DNA of 64,000 nt from Shewanella metallivivens (GCF_028750675.1 NZ_JAQQPZ010000004.1:124001-188000), one strand, 5' to 3'; numbered from the stretch's first letter, positions 17,527 to 27,651 are shown. Program-made: numbers and translations. Notes: generated from the letters alone by a model not told the origin.

Positions 17527-18489
17527 TTATGCTGAAACTAATTTTCTGGGCTGATAAAAATGCAAATAACGCACACAAACATAACTGACAACCACAGTCG
17601 CAACAACGAGTTCAAACTCAGCTAAACCTCGCACCTGGGCAATATATTCTGCGCCAACATCCATGCTTTGCATCCAAGCTGCCACTTTAAATAATGCCGT
17701 AGCCCCTATCACCATTGGAAAGGTAAATGCAGCATAACCAGGACTAAACGGTAAACGCATCAGTTTAAAAAATGACAAATAAATAATACTGGTCATCAAC
17801 ACACCAATACCAAATAACAAACCAATAATCACTGGCGACGGCTGTGAGCTAATGGTTAAGTAGCCTGCTAACGATAAACTTGCTGGCGCGGCTAAAACAG
17901 CTAATGTCGGTTTAGCGGCATCGGGGATTTGCTCAGTAAAAATAAGTCGATAAATCATCATAGGTAACATCACTGCATAGCTCAGCATACCAAAAATCAA
18001 CGCGCTATCGGCTATCCACAATAAATGCGCATTACCAGAAAAAGACACATCGGCAACCACAATACCAATCGGCGGAATAAACCAGCTCGGCACCATTTGA
18101 GGTAAGCTAAAGTGCTGGCTGCGATGATAAATAAACCCGACTAAAAAACTGATGTGCAGTATAACCGCAAAGCACCACAGTAAATCGCCGGCCATGGCTG
18201 AGGCATAACCCAGCGAGTTAGATACCACCATTAATGCCATGGCAAAAGTCGGCACCACACTGCCCACCACCGGATGGGCGACATCCTGGCGCAGTAGATC
18301 ATGATGCAATACAAACTTACTGGCTAAGATCAGCAATAACACACTGGCAATCGCAGCACTGGTCCATTGACCATAATGCTGTAAATCAACAGCGTTCTCC
18401 CAGCTCCAACCTAAACTGGCAATACCTAACGCTAGCCCCGCCATAGGTGTAGGAACACCCACTATTTTTCGTTTTACTCTGTTTACCAT
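17527..18489 (-). CDS. TDT family transporter (TehA/Mae1/SSU1-like)
   Basis: A 320-residue integral membrane protein with about ten hydrophobic helices. GVPTPMAGLALGIASLGWSWE at the start is the TDT/SLAC1 N-terminal signature. Members are anion channels or exporters (tellurite resistance TehA, malate Mae1, sulfite SSU1). It is divergent from the LysR gene starting at 18625. If that regulator belongs to the YeiE-like group, sulfite efflux would be a natural guess, but that is inference. Confidence 0.87.
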   Translation of the reverse strand: MVNRVKRKIVGVPTPMAGLALGIASLGWSWENAVDLQHYGQWTSAAIASVLLLILASKFVLHHDLLRQDVAHPVVGSVVPTFAMALMVVSNSLGYASAMAGDLLWCFAVILHISFLVGFIYHRSQHFSLPQMVPSWFIPPIGIVVADVSFSGNAHLLWIADSALIFGMLSYAVMLPMMIYRLIFTEQIPDAAKPTLAVLAAPASLSLAGYLTISSQPSPVIIGLLFGIGVLMTSIIYLSFFKLMRLPFSPGYAAFTFPMVIGATALFKVAAWMQSMDVGAEYIAQVRGLAEFELVVATVVVSYVCVRYLHFYQPRKLVSA

Positions 18490-18624
18490 AACAACCTCAA
18501 CGGCCCAGTCCGCGACATACCGTTATATTACGCTTGCACTTTGTTTACATATATCCAATTATATAAAACATACGTTCAGAAAAACCAAACAGCTAATCCA
18601 CTATTATTTTTCCAATTCAATATT

Positions 18625-19524
18625 ATGAATATCTCACTCAAACAACTTAACGTGTTTAGCAGCATTACACAGCACAACACCTTAACGGCCGCAGCCGAGG
18701 CTTTGTTTTTGTCTAAGGCGGCAGTGAGTATGGCGCTAGCTGAATTAGAAAAGCAGCTAGGCCATCCGCTATTTGACCGGGTTAATAACCGATTAATTCT
18801 CAATCAAGAAGGTCACAAGCTGTTACCACTTGCTGATGAGCTGCTTAGTAGAGCAAATAACATCAGCCAATTGTTTGATGCAGACCACGCTTTTTCAGGT
18901 CAGTTGAAAATAGGCGCCAGTGATACCATCGGTAACCATGTTGTCCCGGGATTGCTAAGCCAATTTAGGCAACAATCACAGCATTTTTCGCAAAGCGTGG
19001 TGATTTCTAACTCACGATTAATTTGTCAAAAGCTGCTCGACTACGAGTTAGACATCGGTTTAATTGAAGGTAAAAGTCATCACCCAGAATTAGTTGCCCA
19101 TCAGTTTAGTCACGACCAAATGTGTATTATTGCGGCGCCTCATTTGTCCATAAGCCAGCAAACACCCTGTAGATTTAACGAGTTAGAACACAGTGAATGG
19201 GTACTGCGTGAGGCAGGCTCAGGCTCAAGGGAGTTTTTTTTACGCACGGTTTCACCGCACATTGAGGCATGGCATGAGGTGTTTGAACTCAATACCACTG
19301 AAGCGCTCATCAACAGTGTCGCGGCAGGATTAGGTTTAGGGTGCTTATCGACCTTAGCCGCGCAGTACGCCATTAATGATGGCCGAGTCACTCAACTGCA
19401 ATTACCTCACAATCATACCCTCAATATGCAACGCCCCTTTTGGCTAGTGGTGCACAAAGACAAATACCACAGCCCATTGTTGAAAAGCTTTATCGCGTTT
19501 TGCCATCAATGGGATAATACATAA
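18625..19524 (+). CDS. LysR-family transcriptional regulator (divergent from TDT transporter)
   Basis: The protein has 299 residues from ATG 18625. The frame reaches back to 18541, but MNISLKQLNVFSSITQHNTL is the canonical LysR start. The helix-turn-helix is LTAAAEALFLSKAAVSMALAELEKQ, followed by PLFDRVNNRLILNQEG. The effector domain carries WVLREAGSGSREFF, a motif common in CysB/YeiE/CbbR-type LysR proteins. The likely target is the adjacent transporter promoter. Confidence 0.9.
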   Translation: MNISLKQLNVFSSITQHNTLTAAAEALFLSKAAVSMALAELEKQLGHPLFDRVNNRLILNQEGHKLLPLADELLSRANNISQLFDADHAFSGQLKIGASDTIGNHVVPGLLSQFRQQSQHFSQSVVISNSRLICQKLLDYELDIGLIEGKSHHPELVAHQFSHDQMCIIAAPHLSISQQTPCRFNELEHSEWVLREAGSGSREFFLRTVSPHIEAWHEVFELNTTEALINSVAAGLGLGCLSTLAAQYAINDGRVTQLQLPHNHTLNMQRPFWLVVHKDKYHSPLLKSFIAFCHQWDNT

Positions 19525-20150
19525 AGCGGTTGTTTGCTGGGGTCTCGCTCTATGATTTATGGCTGAGTCGAATTTGAGCATTTGAAAACTAAGACTAAAA
19601 CTAAAACTAAAACCAACTCGTTTTAGGCCAAGACTTGTTAACTCCCTTCTCGTCGTCCCGGCAATGCTGTTGAGCCGGGATCCAGGTGTTTCTTTATGCA
19701 TTGCACTTATAAACTACGACCAAAAATATCGTGATGGCATGGTCAATGATGTTCCCTACATCAGTGTGACATTTCCCATATCCTAATCGGTCAGATGTGC
19801 GTGAAAGGCCATAGCCAGCTCACGTATTCTTTTGTAAAAAGCCTTCAACGACCTCAAATTATGAGTCGAATTTGAGCATTTGAAAACTAAGACCAACTAG
19901 CCCCACCAAAGCTTGTGATTCCACTATAGCTTAAACCATAGTTATAATAGTTAATTGACAAAATAACCTTGGTATCCATTAACTTATTATCTATGGCTTC
20001 CAGCTAATTTGGTTAAATAGATTATAATTAATGTGATTGTAACCACTAAGGAGACAGAGCATTGAAACCACTCAGTAGGTGTTGCCTTACCACTCGAGCA
20101 CAGCAAAATGGTTGCGCAGTGTTGCAACCAACTAAATTTAAGCCGTGTTC
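19525..20150. repeat. Gene-free repeat cluster upstream of SLC13 permease
   Basis: This stretch holds two identical 32-bp copies of a sequence beginning TGAGTCGAATTTGAGC (19564-19595 and 19862-19893). The first is followed by a short TAAAAC tandem run. A copy of the dispersed CCCGGC...GCCGGG repeat lies at 19651-19689 in reverse orientation. No coding potential beyond short chance frames is visible. The last 100 bp must contain the permease promoter. Confidence 0.75.
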
Positions 20151-22016
20151 ATGACAAACGACCAATTATTGATTCTGCTGATTTTGTTCGCCACTGTAGG
20201 CCTGTTCCTATGGGGGCGTTGGCGCCATGACATGGTGGCTATCTGCTCTCTGGCGGCGTGTGTTCTCACCGGGCTAGTGCCATCAAGTGACGCTTTTGTT
20301 GGTTTTAGTCACCCAGCCGTAGTCACTGTGGCTTGTGTTCTTGTGCTCAGTCGAGGTCTTCAAACCTCAGGGGCTGTTGACGCGCTATCGCGTGCCGTAC
20401 TGCCAGCTCGTGCCGGCGTGTTACTTAGTATGTCAACGCTTTGTGCACTTGGTGCGGTGCTTTCCGGTTTTATGAACAACGTTGGTGCAATGGCGTTGCT
20501 GATGCCTGTTGCCGTGCAACTCGCTGGTCGTCTTAACCTGACGCCTGGGCAACTTTTAATGCCGCTGGCGTTTAGCACTATTCTTGGCGGCATGACCACG
20601 ATGATAGGCACACCTCCAAACCTGATCGTGTCAAGTTTTCGCGACCAGACTGGTACAGGCTTCGCCATGTTCGACTTTTTGCCAGTCGGGCTCGCAGTTG
20701 CCGCAGCCGGTGTCGGCTTTATCACTCTGATAGGCTGGCGACTGGTACCAGCACGTAAACAGTCTGGGGTAAAAGGCTTCGAATCAGAGGCTTATATAAC
20801 CGAAGCCCGCGTACTCGAAAGCAGTAAAGTTACCGGCATAAGCCTGCGCGATATTGATAAAATGATCGATGAAATAGATGCCCAAATCATCGGTATGGTT
20901 CACAATGATGTCCGCATGATGGCACCCAGTGTTTGGCGTAAGGTTCGTGCCGGCGACATTCTCGTTATCGAGGCTGAAGCTAAATCGCTGGCGGTTGTAC
21001 TCTCTACATTAGGCTTAGCGCTTGAGGAGGCAATTGAGCAAGAAGAGGCCGAACTGGACAAGACTAATGACGCAGTAGAAAACCGAGAAAATGCCCCAAA
21101 GGATGACGCTGATGGATCGGTAGACAAGAGTAAAGAACAAGATCAAACCAAATCCTCTGACCATATTGTGCTTATGGAACTTGCTGTGTTACCCGGGTCT
21201 CCTTTACTTGGACGTTCGGCCACCGATATCATGTTACGTTCGCGCTACGGCATGAACCTGTTAGCAGTATCACGCTATGGTAAGCCTTCATTGTCACGAT
21301 TACGTTCACGGCCTTTCCGTTCAGGTGACTTACTACTGATGCAGGGCCCCCCCGAAGCCATCTCTGAATTTGCAAGTGATAACAACTGTGTCCCCTTAGC
21401 CAAACGGGAACTGCGCATACCAAGTAAACGTAAAGCTTGGGAAGCAGGTATCATCATGATTTTATCCGTAGGTGCTGCAGCCTTTGGTTTACTTCCGGCG
21501 GCAATATCATTTTCGCTTGGCGTACTCGCTTCTATGGTATTGCGAACCGTACCGCCACGCTCTGTGTACAATGCTATCGACTGGCCAGTGATTGTACTTC
21601 TCGGCGCTCTGATCCCCGTTGCTGGCGCAATGGAGTCCAGCGGTACAGCCGACCTAATGGCAAGATTCTTACTCGACAACATGGCTCAAGGCAATGCTGT
21701 ATTTGGGTTGACGCTCATTCTGGTCGCCAGCATGTTCCTCTCAGACTTAATGAACAACACCGCGACAGCGGCCGTGATGTGTCCCATAGCCATTGCGACC
21801 GCGGCAGCGCTTGATGTCAACACCGACCCCTTCCTGATGGCTGTCGCGATCGGGGCATCTTGTGCCTTTCTCACTCCCATAGGTCACCAAAACAACACCT
21901 TGATTCTGGGGCCTGGAGGCTTTGGTTTTGGTGATTACTGGAAGCTAGGCATACCGCTAGAATTGTTAGTGATCGCCATCAGTCTTCCCATGCTGCTTTG
22001 GGTATGGCCGCTGTAA
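20151..22016 (+). CDS. SLC13/DASS-type permease with two central RCK-C (TrkA-C) domains
   Basis: About 621 residues. The first half has several membrane helices with NNVGAMALLMPVA and GTPPNLIVSS, the DASS family SNT/helix-hairpin type motif. A cytoplasmic central part (about 210-420) holds two RCK-C-like segments split by a highly acidic, charged linker (about 300-340). The second membrane half repeats SDLMNNTATAAVMCP and TPIGHQNNTLILGPGG. Family members move dicarboxylates, sulfate or other anions with Na+. GTG 20145 is an alternative start. The gene looks more G+C-rich than its repeat-filled surroundings and may be acquired. Confidence 0.88.
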   Translation: MTNDQLLILLILFATVGLFLWGRWRHDMVAICSLAACVLTGLVPSSDAFVGFSHPAVVTVACVLVLSRGLQTSGAVDALSRAVLPARAGVLLSMSTLCALGAVLSGFMNNVGAMALLMPVAVQLAGRLNLTPGQLLMPLAFSTILGGMTTMIGTPPNLIVSSFRDQTGTGFAMFDFLPVGLAVAAAGVGFITLIGWRLVPARKQSGVKGFESEAYITEARVLESSKVTGISLRDIDKMIDEIDAQIIGMVHNDVRMMAPSVWRKVRAGDILVIEAEAKSLAVVLSTLGLALEEAIEQEEAELDKTNDAVENRENAPKDDADGSVDKSKEQDQTKSSDHIVLMELAVLPGSPLLGRSATDIMLRSRYGMNLLAVSRYGKPSLSRLRSRPFRSGDLLLMQGPPEAISEFASDNNCVPLAKRELRIPSKRKAWEAGIIMILSVGAAAFGLLPAAISFSLGVLASMVLRTVPPRSVYNAIDWPVIVLLGALIPVAGAMESSGTADLMARFLLDNMAQGNAVFGLTLILVASMFLSDLMNNTATAAVMCPIAIATAAALDVNTDPFLMAVAIGASCAFLTPIGHQNNTLILGPGGFGFGDYWKLGIPLELLVIAISLPMLLWVWPL

Positions 22017-22066
22017 GTGATTACCACGTATAACGAATTTGTGCCCCGCGTTTGTTTCAACTATGG

Positions 22067-22103
22067 TATGGCCTGCGGCCACTATCGTCGTGGCGCTTCA
22101 CCC
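22067..22103 (-). repeat. Palindromic module, copy 1 (GCGCCAC...GTGGCCGC-GGCCAT)
   Basis: A reverse-strand copy of the module repeated at 24775, 27614, 27899 and 28297. The unit contains two adjacent small hairpins (GCCAC/GTGGC and GGCC/GGCC). It lies between the SLC13 gene and the acyl-CoA ligase gene. Confidence 0.75.
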
Positions 22104-22180
22104 ACACCTGACTAACATCGCAAGGTCTCCCCCAGCACGGGCCAAATATGTTGGTAATACTTAGAAGTCATTAATAGATC

Positions 22181-23845
22181 CTACGAATCTCGCAATTCTC
22201 GACGTAAGATCTTGCCAACATTTGATTTTGGCAATTCATCTCTAAATTCGATTATTCTTGGATTTTTATAACCAGTAAGATATTTTCTACAATGCTTTTT
22301 TATTTCATCAACGGTCACATTGCCTTTGCGTACAATGAATAATTTCACTTTTTCTCCCGTGGCGTCATCAGGAACACCAATCGCCGCAGCTTCGATGATG
22401 TGAGGGTGAAGTGTTGCAACGGCTTCAATTTCAGTTGGGAAAACATTAAACCCCGACACGAGAATCATATCTTTTTTACGGTCTTCAATATAAAAAATGC
22501 CATCGTCATCCATTCTTCCTATATCGCCAGAGCTTAACCAACCTCCTGCATGCATTACCGTATTAGTTTCGGCTTCTTGTTGCCAATAGCCTTTCATCAC
22601 TTGGGGCCCTCTAATTTGGATTTCACCTATTTGATTGGGACCTAAAGGTTCATTTTTATCATTAACAATACGGAGTTCAGTGCTGGGTAAAGGGACACCA
22701 ATTGAAGAAATGAATGATTGTTGTTGATGAGTACCGGCAGCGACCACAGGGGAACATTCCGTTAAGCCATAACCTTCTATGACAGGCATTCCAGTGAGCT
22801 CTTGCCAACGATCTGCAATATGTTTCTGCGTTGGCATTCCACCTGCAATAGTAAAACGAGCGTGGCTAAAATCTAATTTTTGAAAACCAGCATGACTGTT
22901 TAAACCATTAAAAAGGGTATTTAAACCAAAAACCATTGTGAAGGGATATTTACTTAAATCGGAAACAAAACCATCGATATCTCTTGGATTAGTAATGAGT
23001 AAATTCGTTGCCCCGAGAAAAAGCATAAACATCATACTCACTGAGTTGGCAAAAATATGATAAAGCGGAAGTGGGGTTACAGCATATTCCTTATCGTATA
23101 AAGTTCTTGGGCTAAAATGAGCATGAACCTGCAGAACATTAGCAATAATATTGTTATGAGTAAGCATTGCCCCTTTCGCAAGCCCCGTCGTTCCACCTGT
23201 ATATTGGAGATACGCTAAATCATCTGCTGTTATTTGAGGATCAATAAAGGGAAGTTTCTTACCATCGGTTAACGCTCTCCGCAATGAAATCGCGTCGGGA
23301 ATATGATATTTAGGCACTATTTTTTTGACATGTTTAATAAGAAAGTTAACCAATGTACGTTTATGAATCGCTAACTCATCGCCGATTTTGGTTAAAATAA
23401 CATGCTTAATGTGAGTCTCATCCAGTATTTGCTGAAGGTTATTACCAAAATTTGTTACAGCAACAATAGCACTGGCCCCTGAGTCTCGTAATTGATGTTT
23501 TAACTCTCGAGGGGTATAAAGCGGATTAACATTGACAATAATGAGTCCTGCTTTTAATGCACCTAAAATAGTGATGGGATATTGCAATAAATTAGGCATC
23601 ATCAAGGCGATTCGTTCGCCTTTTTTCATTTTTAGTTCAGATTGTAGATAAGCAGCAAAAGCGTTACTTTTACTTTCAAGATCTTGGTAGGACAAACTAT
23701 GTCCCATATTAATATATGCAGCTTTTTTAGCATGTACACTAAAAGACTCTTTAAACAAATCATTGATATTGTTATACATACTTGAGTCTATTGTTGTGGG
23801 AACATCCTCAGGGTATTGTGCTAACCACGGTTTATCATTTGCCAT
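22181..23845 (-). CDS. Long-chain acyl-CoA ligase (AMP-binding, FadD-like)
   Basis: The protein has 554 residues from ATG 23845; ATG 23854 is also possible, and neither has a clear ribosome site. The ANL-superfamily motifs are complete: LQYTGGTTGLAKGAMLTHNN (P-loop), GYGLTECSPVV (A5), SGDIGRMDDDGIFYIEDRKK (A7/A8 hinge) and the catalytic Lys in SNVGKILRREL. It activates fatty acids to acyl-CoA via acyl-AMP. It is about the length of E. coli FadD and shows the FadD N-terminal KPWLAQYPEDVP. It sits among repeats away from other fatty-acid genes, so it is probably a paralogue. Confidence 0.9.
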   Translation of the reverse strand: MANDKPWLAQYPEDVPTTIDSSMYNNINDLFKESFSVHAKKAAYINMGHSLSYQDLESKSNAFAAYLQSELKMKKGERIALMMPNLLQYPITILGALKAGLIIVNVNPLYTPRELKHQLRDSGASAIVAVTNFGNNLQQILDETHIKHVILTKIGDELAIHKRTLVNFLIKHVKKIVPKYHIPDAISLRRALTDGKKLPFIDPQITADDLAYLQYTGGTTGLAKGAMLTHNNIIANVLQVHAHFSPRTLYDKEYAVTPLPLYHIFANSVSMMFMLFLGATNLLITNPRDIDGFVSDLSKYPFTMVFGLNTLFNGLNSHAGFQKLDFSHARFTIAGGMPTQKHIADRWQELTGMPVIEGYGLTECSPVVAAGTHQQQSFISSIGVPLPSTELRIVNDKNEPLGPNQIGEIQIRGPQVMKGYWQQEAETNTVMHAGGWLSSGDIGRMDDDGIFYIEDRKKDMILVSGFNVFPTEIEAVATLHPHIIEAAAIGVPDDATGEKVKLFIVRKGNVTVDEIKKHCRKYLTGYKNPRIIEFRDELPKSNVGKILRRELRDS

Positions 23846-23857
23846 TATAATCATCAC

Positions 23858-24160
23858 TGATGTTGTTGTTTAAACATCACTATTGTAAATTAATTTACCT
23901 GATTAGTATAAAAATAATAGCTTTAATTCAATGGATTAACGACTGTACTTGGGGGGTAGCCGTAGCGAATACTTCAGAATGTGACTCGTCTCTGCTTTTT
24001 CATTTACCCACTTCACGCTTTCTTTCTTAACAATGAAAAAACTAAAACCATGTCACCCATTATTTGAACATTCCAGAGGCTTGGTGGTTATGTCCTACTT
24101 ATCGTGGCTGGCCATGTAAATTTTTATGTTTCTTTCGCCTAATACAATAACTTAAATAAA
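23858..24160. other. Gene-free gap between acyl-CoA ligase and DUF3592 genes
   Basis: About 300 bp without a credible gene. The part next to 23858 should contain the ligase promoter. No clear repeat module or hairpin was recognised. Confidence 0.5.
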
Positions 24161-24547
24161 TTAGTGAAATAAGCCAAAATAATACGCTGGTAAAGAGAGA
24201 CCTAAAAATAAAATACCTAATCCCTCTCCATTCCCTTTTGCTAGTCGAGCATTTTCTTCATCACCTTCTTGATATAAAACATCAGCATGATGGCCTACAG
24301 GTATAATTTTAGAGTGAAATGATGTCTTAGACTTAACTTCATAAGTGGTACCATTTACTGTTAACTCGAAATGAGGACGATACACCTTTCTTTTAATATT
24401 ATTACTATCTTTGGAAATGTACTCTTCATAACCCAGTACCCTACCTTTTATTTTAAGAGCTTTCTTATTAAAACGTCGATAGTCGTAGCATATGTATATA
24501 CCTAATGCGCTGAAAACAATCCCTCCCAACAATGGAATAATGTTCAT
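24161..24547 (-). CDS. DUF3592-like small membrane protein
   Basis: A 128-residue protein with an N-terminal hydrophobic helix (about 4-22), a beta-rich middle (IKGRVLGYEEY..., YRPHFELTVNGTTYEVKSKTSFHSK..., GHHADVLYQEGDEENARL), and a C-terminal helix (about 108-124). This order (helix, VxYxP...F-type strand pattern, helix) is that of DUF3592. AAGGAA precedes the ATG. Role unknown. It stands alone in a repeat-rich area. Confidence 0.75.
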   Translation of the reverse strand: MNIIPLLGGIVFSALGIYICYDYRRFNKKALKIKGRVLGYEEYISKDSNNIKRKVYRPHFELTVNGTTYEVKSKTSFHSKIIPVGHHADVLYQEGDEENARLAKGNGEGLGILFLGLSLPAYYFGLFH

Positions 24548-24774
24548 TTTTCCTTCCTTGACATCATTAAAAAGTAAACCGATTCAGTCATAAAACATAA
24601 TGTTCCTAGAGTGACTCGTTTTAAAATTTATTTTAATTAATGAATAAACAATATCTGAGTTTATGTTTTGCTTCAATTATTTAGTGGTGTTTAGATTATT
24701 ATTTAAAGAAAAAAATAAGCCATATATGGCCATGTTTAAGCCAAATAAACCCTTACAGTCATATACTTTGCAAT

Positions 24775-24812
24775 AGGCGAAGCGCCACAGCGTTAGTGGC
24801 CGCAGGCCATAA
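24775..24812 (+). repeat. Palindromic module, copy 2
   Basis: It starts AGGCGAAGCGCCACAGCG and ends in GGCCATAA. It is nearly identical to the copies at 27614 and 27899 and is followed at once by the CCCGGCTCAA core. Confidence 0.8.
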
Positions 24813-25289
24813 AAACGAGTCCCGGCTCAAAGTCATGCCGAGACGACGTAAGTAGTGTATTTAACCTTTTGCTAAATAAAACTAAGCCACCTATTTTTTA
24901 ACATATTGAAAGTTAAGACTTACTCGTTTTTAGACTAAATGAGTTAACCCCCTTCACCTCGTCCTGGCAATGCTTTTGAGCCGAGATCCAGGTGTTTGTT
25001 TTGCTTTGTGCTTATACCTTCAGCGTCCTCATGTTCAGAGTTGAAGCTAGCATTTTAAATGCTAAAACCAACTCGTTTTGGACGGAAGTACGTTTAAGTG
25101 ACAAGTTTTGAACTGATATTTCAAAGGAATGAAAAGAGTCAGGCAGCACTCTTTATTTTTAAAGAAATCGCACTAAGAGAGCCTCTATATGTGTTTGCAT
25201 GCTGTTGTGACTAAAAGCACGATGATTTGACAGCTAAATGACAGACGAAGTAGATGAATTTGTTGATTGACCATCTTGGATACTAAAGG

Positions 25290-25315
25290 TATTTGACTGC
25301 AAAAGCAGTCAAATA
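25290..25315 (-). terminator. Hairpin downstream of OLD gene
   Basis: An 11-bp perfect stem (25290-25300 with 25305-25315) and an AAAA loop. It lacks a strong U-run on the minus strand, so terminator function is tentative. Confidence 0.45.
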
Positions 25316-25355
25316 AGTTAGGCTCGCCTATTGACTGGCGGAAGGCTCATATGTG

Positions 25356-27185
25356 TTAAGGGGCCTCTCTAAGGTGATCTAAATATGGGCTGCATAATTG
25401 AATAAAAGTTGACTTCCAATCTCCAGGTAAATCATTGAAGTTATCAGGCCAATTATTCTGGATGTGTTGGTAAGCCTTATAAGGTTTTTCAGCACTTGGA
25501 GCATCATACCCGAGTAAATCTTCAATGCGCTCTTCAATCATTACCCTACGATCTTCGCCGGTCTGCTCAAGTATTGGTGCATTCATGGCTTCAGCTCGTT
25601 CAGTACCCGCATCACGATCATGCATAAGAATATAATTTACATTTAGAGCATTCAGATACTTAGCAATAGAAATCAACACTGCTTTACCTCTTGCACGAAG
25701 GAATTCACAGTTTCCTATAACCTTCGCTTTATCTTCAACTGACAACCTTTTGATAGTCTCCCTAACAACTACTTCCTCTGTGTCACCTTCAACAAAGATG
25801 CTCTTTTTAGTAAAGAACATCCTCGAAATATAATCATCTACCTTCAATAACATTTTCAAGTTTTGTTTTTCATCGTCTTGAAGAGTTATAAATGCATTTT
25901 CGAGATTAAATGAGTTTGACGTAGAAAAATTTGCCTCAGTAATAGTGAACTTGGTTAGGGAAACGCTCTTATCTGACCCAAGATTTACCATATAAGGGGA
26001 ATGTGTTGTAGCGATAATTTGGCAATTCGGTCCTGCTAAATCATACAGTGAATCTCTCATTTGATTTGCCGCTGCCGGATGAAGGTATATTTCTGGCTCC
26101 TCGAAACAGAATATCGTTGCTCGAGGCGAACCCGAATTTCTATTAATAAAATTTTGAACATACCGTAGCAGCTGGAAAGCTGTAGCTCGGATCATTCCAT
26201 GCCCTTGATAATTCACAGCAGTTTTAACATTGCTCTCCATTTCGACACTGAACTGAGGTTTTATTGATTTTTCTGGAACATCAAGTCTCGCATTAACATG
26301 CACCGCTGACTCTGGGAATAGATTATCGACCATTCCATTCAGTTCATTGATCAGCCTACCAAAATCTGTTTGATCATCGTTTGGGTCAAGCTCTGCTGCG
26401 AGATTATTAAGAAATTTCTGGGCTTGTGAATAGTTTTGTGAATTGCTCCGGACTTGCTCAAAAAGATCCCCAAGCAATGTCAATAATGCACCGCCTGAAC
26501 TTGTTAACTCAGAAATACAGGATTCTGCCGGTATAACCACGATCCTCGGTAATTTTGACAGTACATTTCCCGGTATCCCACCGGGATTCTCCACCCAATT
26601 CGGCTCTTGATCCAACTGAACATCCCAGCAAGCAGGTAAATCATTGAATTTTGATTTTATTGCAACGGCCGTTAAACTCTTTTCAAAATTCGCTTCACCA
26701 AAGTGTTCTTTAAGAAACACCTCTGAATAATCCTCCCCAGCCAGATCGGATACTTTAGTACACTGTGAATAACGATCGCTCCTTAGCCGTGGATATTCCT
26801 TCATATAAATCTTTGGATTTGATTGATTCAACGACCAAACTTTTTTATAGATAATGGAATTTCCACTTTCACCATCAAGCTGTTCTTGTGATGGTATTAC
26901 TCGGCCTTTGAATCCTAACCAACCATGGGCCTCCACAGGTACATTTTGGTATTCTGCAACAATCTCTACTTCATTCTCGTAAATATAGCTTTCCTCAGCA
27001 TCACTGTATTCCTTAGAAAAATCCTCTCGATCTAAATTAGAGGTTTTATGCAAATACTGAAGAGCGGCAAAGACACTTGACTTGCCTGCATTGTTTGGCC
27101 CAATTAAAAAAGTAGTGTCTCTGAATTTAATGCAGCAATCTTTTAATTTTCTGAAGTTGTTTATTTTCAGCTCATGAAGTCTCAT
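25356..27185 (-). CDS. OLD-family ATP-dependent endonuclease (AAA ATPase plus TOPRIM), solitary
   Basis: A 609-residue protein. The N-terminal ABC/SMC-type ATPase starts MRLHELKINNFRKLKD with Walker A GPNNAGKSS (29-37). A signature-like GHGMIRATAFQLLRY follows, then Walker B/D-loop FCFEEPEIYLHP and the switch ATTHSPYMV. The C-terminal TOPRIM nuclease begins SIFVEGDTEEVVV and has LMHDRDAGTE as the Asp-x-Asp motif. This is the architecture of OLD nucleases, including phage P2 OLD and GajA of Gabija. No UvrD-like GajB or reverse transcriptase is adjacent, so class 1 (standalone) OLD fits best. A role in phage defence or DNA processing is probable but unproven. It is flanked on both sides by repeat clusters. 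Confidence 0.88.
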   Translation of the reverse strand: MRLHELKINNFRKLKDCCIKFRDTTFLIGPNNAGKSSVFAALQYLHKTSNLDREDFSKEYSDAEESYIYENEVEIVAEYQNVPVEAHGWLGFKGRVIPSQEQLDGESGNSIIYKKVWSLNQSNPKIYMKEYPRLRSDRYSQCTKVSDLAGEDYSEVFLKEHFGEANFEKSLTAVAIKSKFNDLPACWDVQLDQEPNWVENPGGIPGNVLSKLPRIVVIPAESCISELTSSGGALLTLLGDLFEQVRSNSQNYSQAQKFLNNLAAELDPNDDQTDFGRLINELNGMVDNLFPESAVHVNARLDVPEKSIKPQFSVEMESNVKTAVNYQGHGMIRATAFQLLRYVQNFINRNSGSPRATIFCFEEPEIYLHPAAANQMRDSLYDLAGPNCQIIATTHSPYMVNLGSDKSVSLTKFTITEANFSTSNSFNLENAFITLQDDEKQNLKMLLKVDDYISRMFFTKKSIFVEGDTEEVVVRETIKRLSVEDKAKVIGNCEFLRARGKAVLISIAKYLNALNVNYILMHDRDAGTERAEAMNAPILEQTGEDRRVMIEERIEDLLGYDAPSAEKPYKAYQHIQNNWPDNFNDLPGDWKSTFIQLCSPYLDHLREAP

Positions 27186-27613
27186 GTAAACATCCTTATT
27201 CGATTGAGGCGAAAGCCCCTTAACAGCTTATTGAAGGGCAAAGTAAATTTAAAGTCGCCCTTTTAAGTTATTGATTAATATCATCCTACATTTACTATCT
27301 TCTTGATGTAAAGCAGTTTTATTTAACTCCACTGACAAATAAAAGCGTGCTTGCGCGTTAAAAGTGGACTCAATATTCGACAAAAATAAAAAACTTTAAT
27401 TTCAATTTATTCTGAGCAGCGCATACATCTCACTAAACAGAGTCTTTAACACCTGTAGATAAAACAAACATTAACAGCTTCATCATGGTGGTTTGCGAGC
27501 CGACCGTCCGACCCATGGACGGGTCGGTCGAGCTACATGGATGTACTAGCGCGTGTCGGTAAGTGAATACCATGTTGAAGCCAAATAAACCTTACAGTTA
27601 TATGCTTTGCAAT

Positions 27614-27651
27614 AGGCGAAGCGCCACAGCGTTAGTGGCCGCAGGCCATAA
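27614..27651 (+). repeat. Palindromic module, copy 3
   Basis: It lies inside the first 284-bp unit and is nearly identical to the copy at 24775. Confidence 0.8.

Larger units (their letters stand above)
24548..25355. repeat. Gene-free repeat cluster between DUF3592 and OLD genes
   Basis: The stretch contains the palindromic module at 24775-24812. Directly after it is a CCCGGC...GCCGAG core (24819-24848), then an inverse copy of the dispersed repeat (24957-24994) and a short palindrome GCCATATATGGC near 24719. A perfect 11-bp stem with an AAAA loop lies at 25290-25315, about 40 bp downstream of the OLD stop, and may end that transcript. No coding region is supported. Confidence 0.75.

Noticed and set aside
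19580..19620. CRISPR-like short repeats (TAAAAC run and 32-bp copies)
   Set aside because: No regular spacer-repeat pattern and no cas genes.
25356..27185. Gabija system
   Set aside because: Only a GajA-like OLD protein is present; no UvrD-type GajB gene lies on either side, just repeats.
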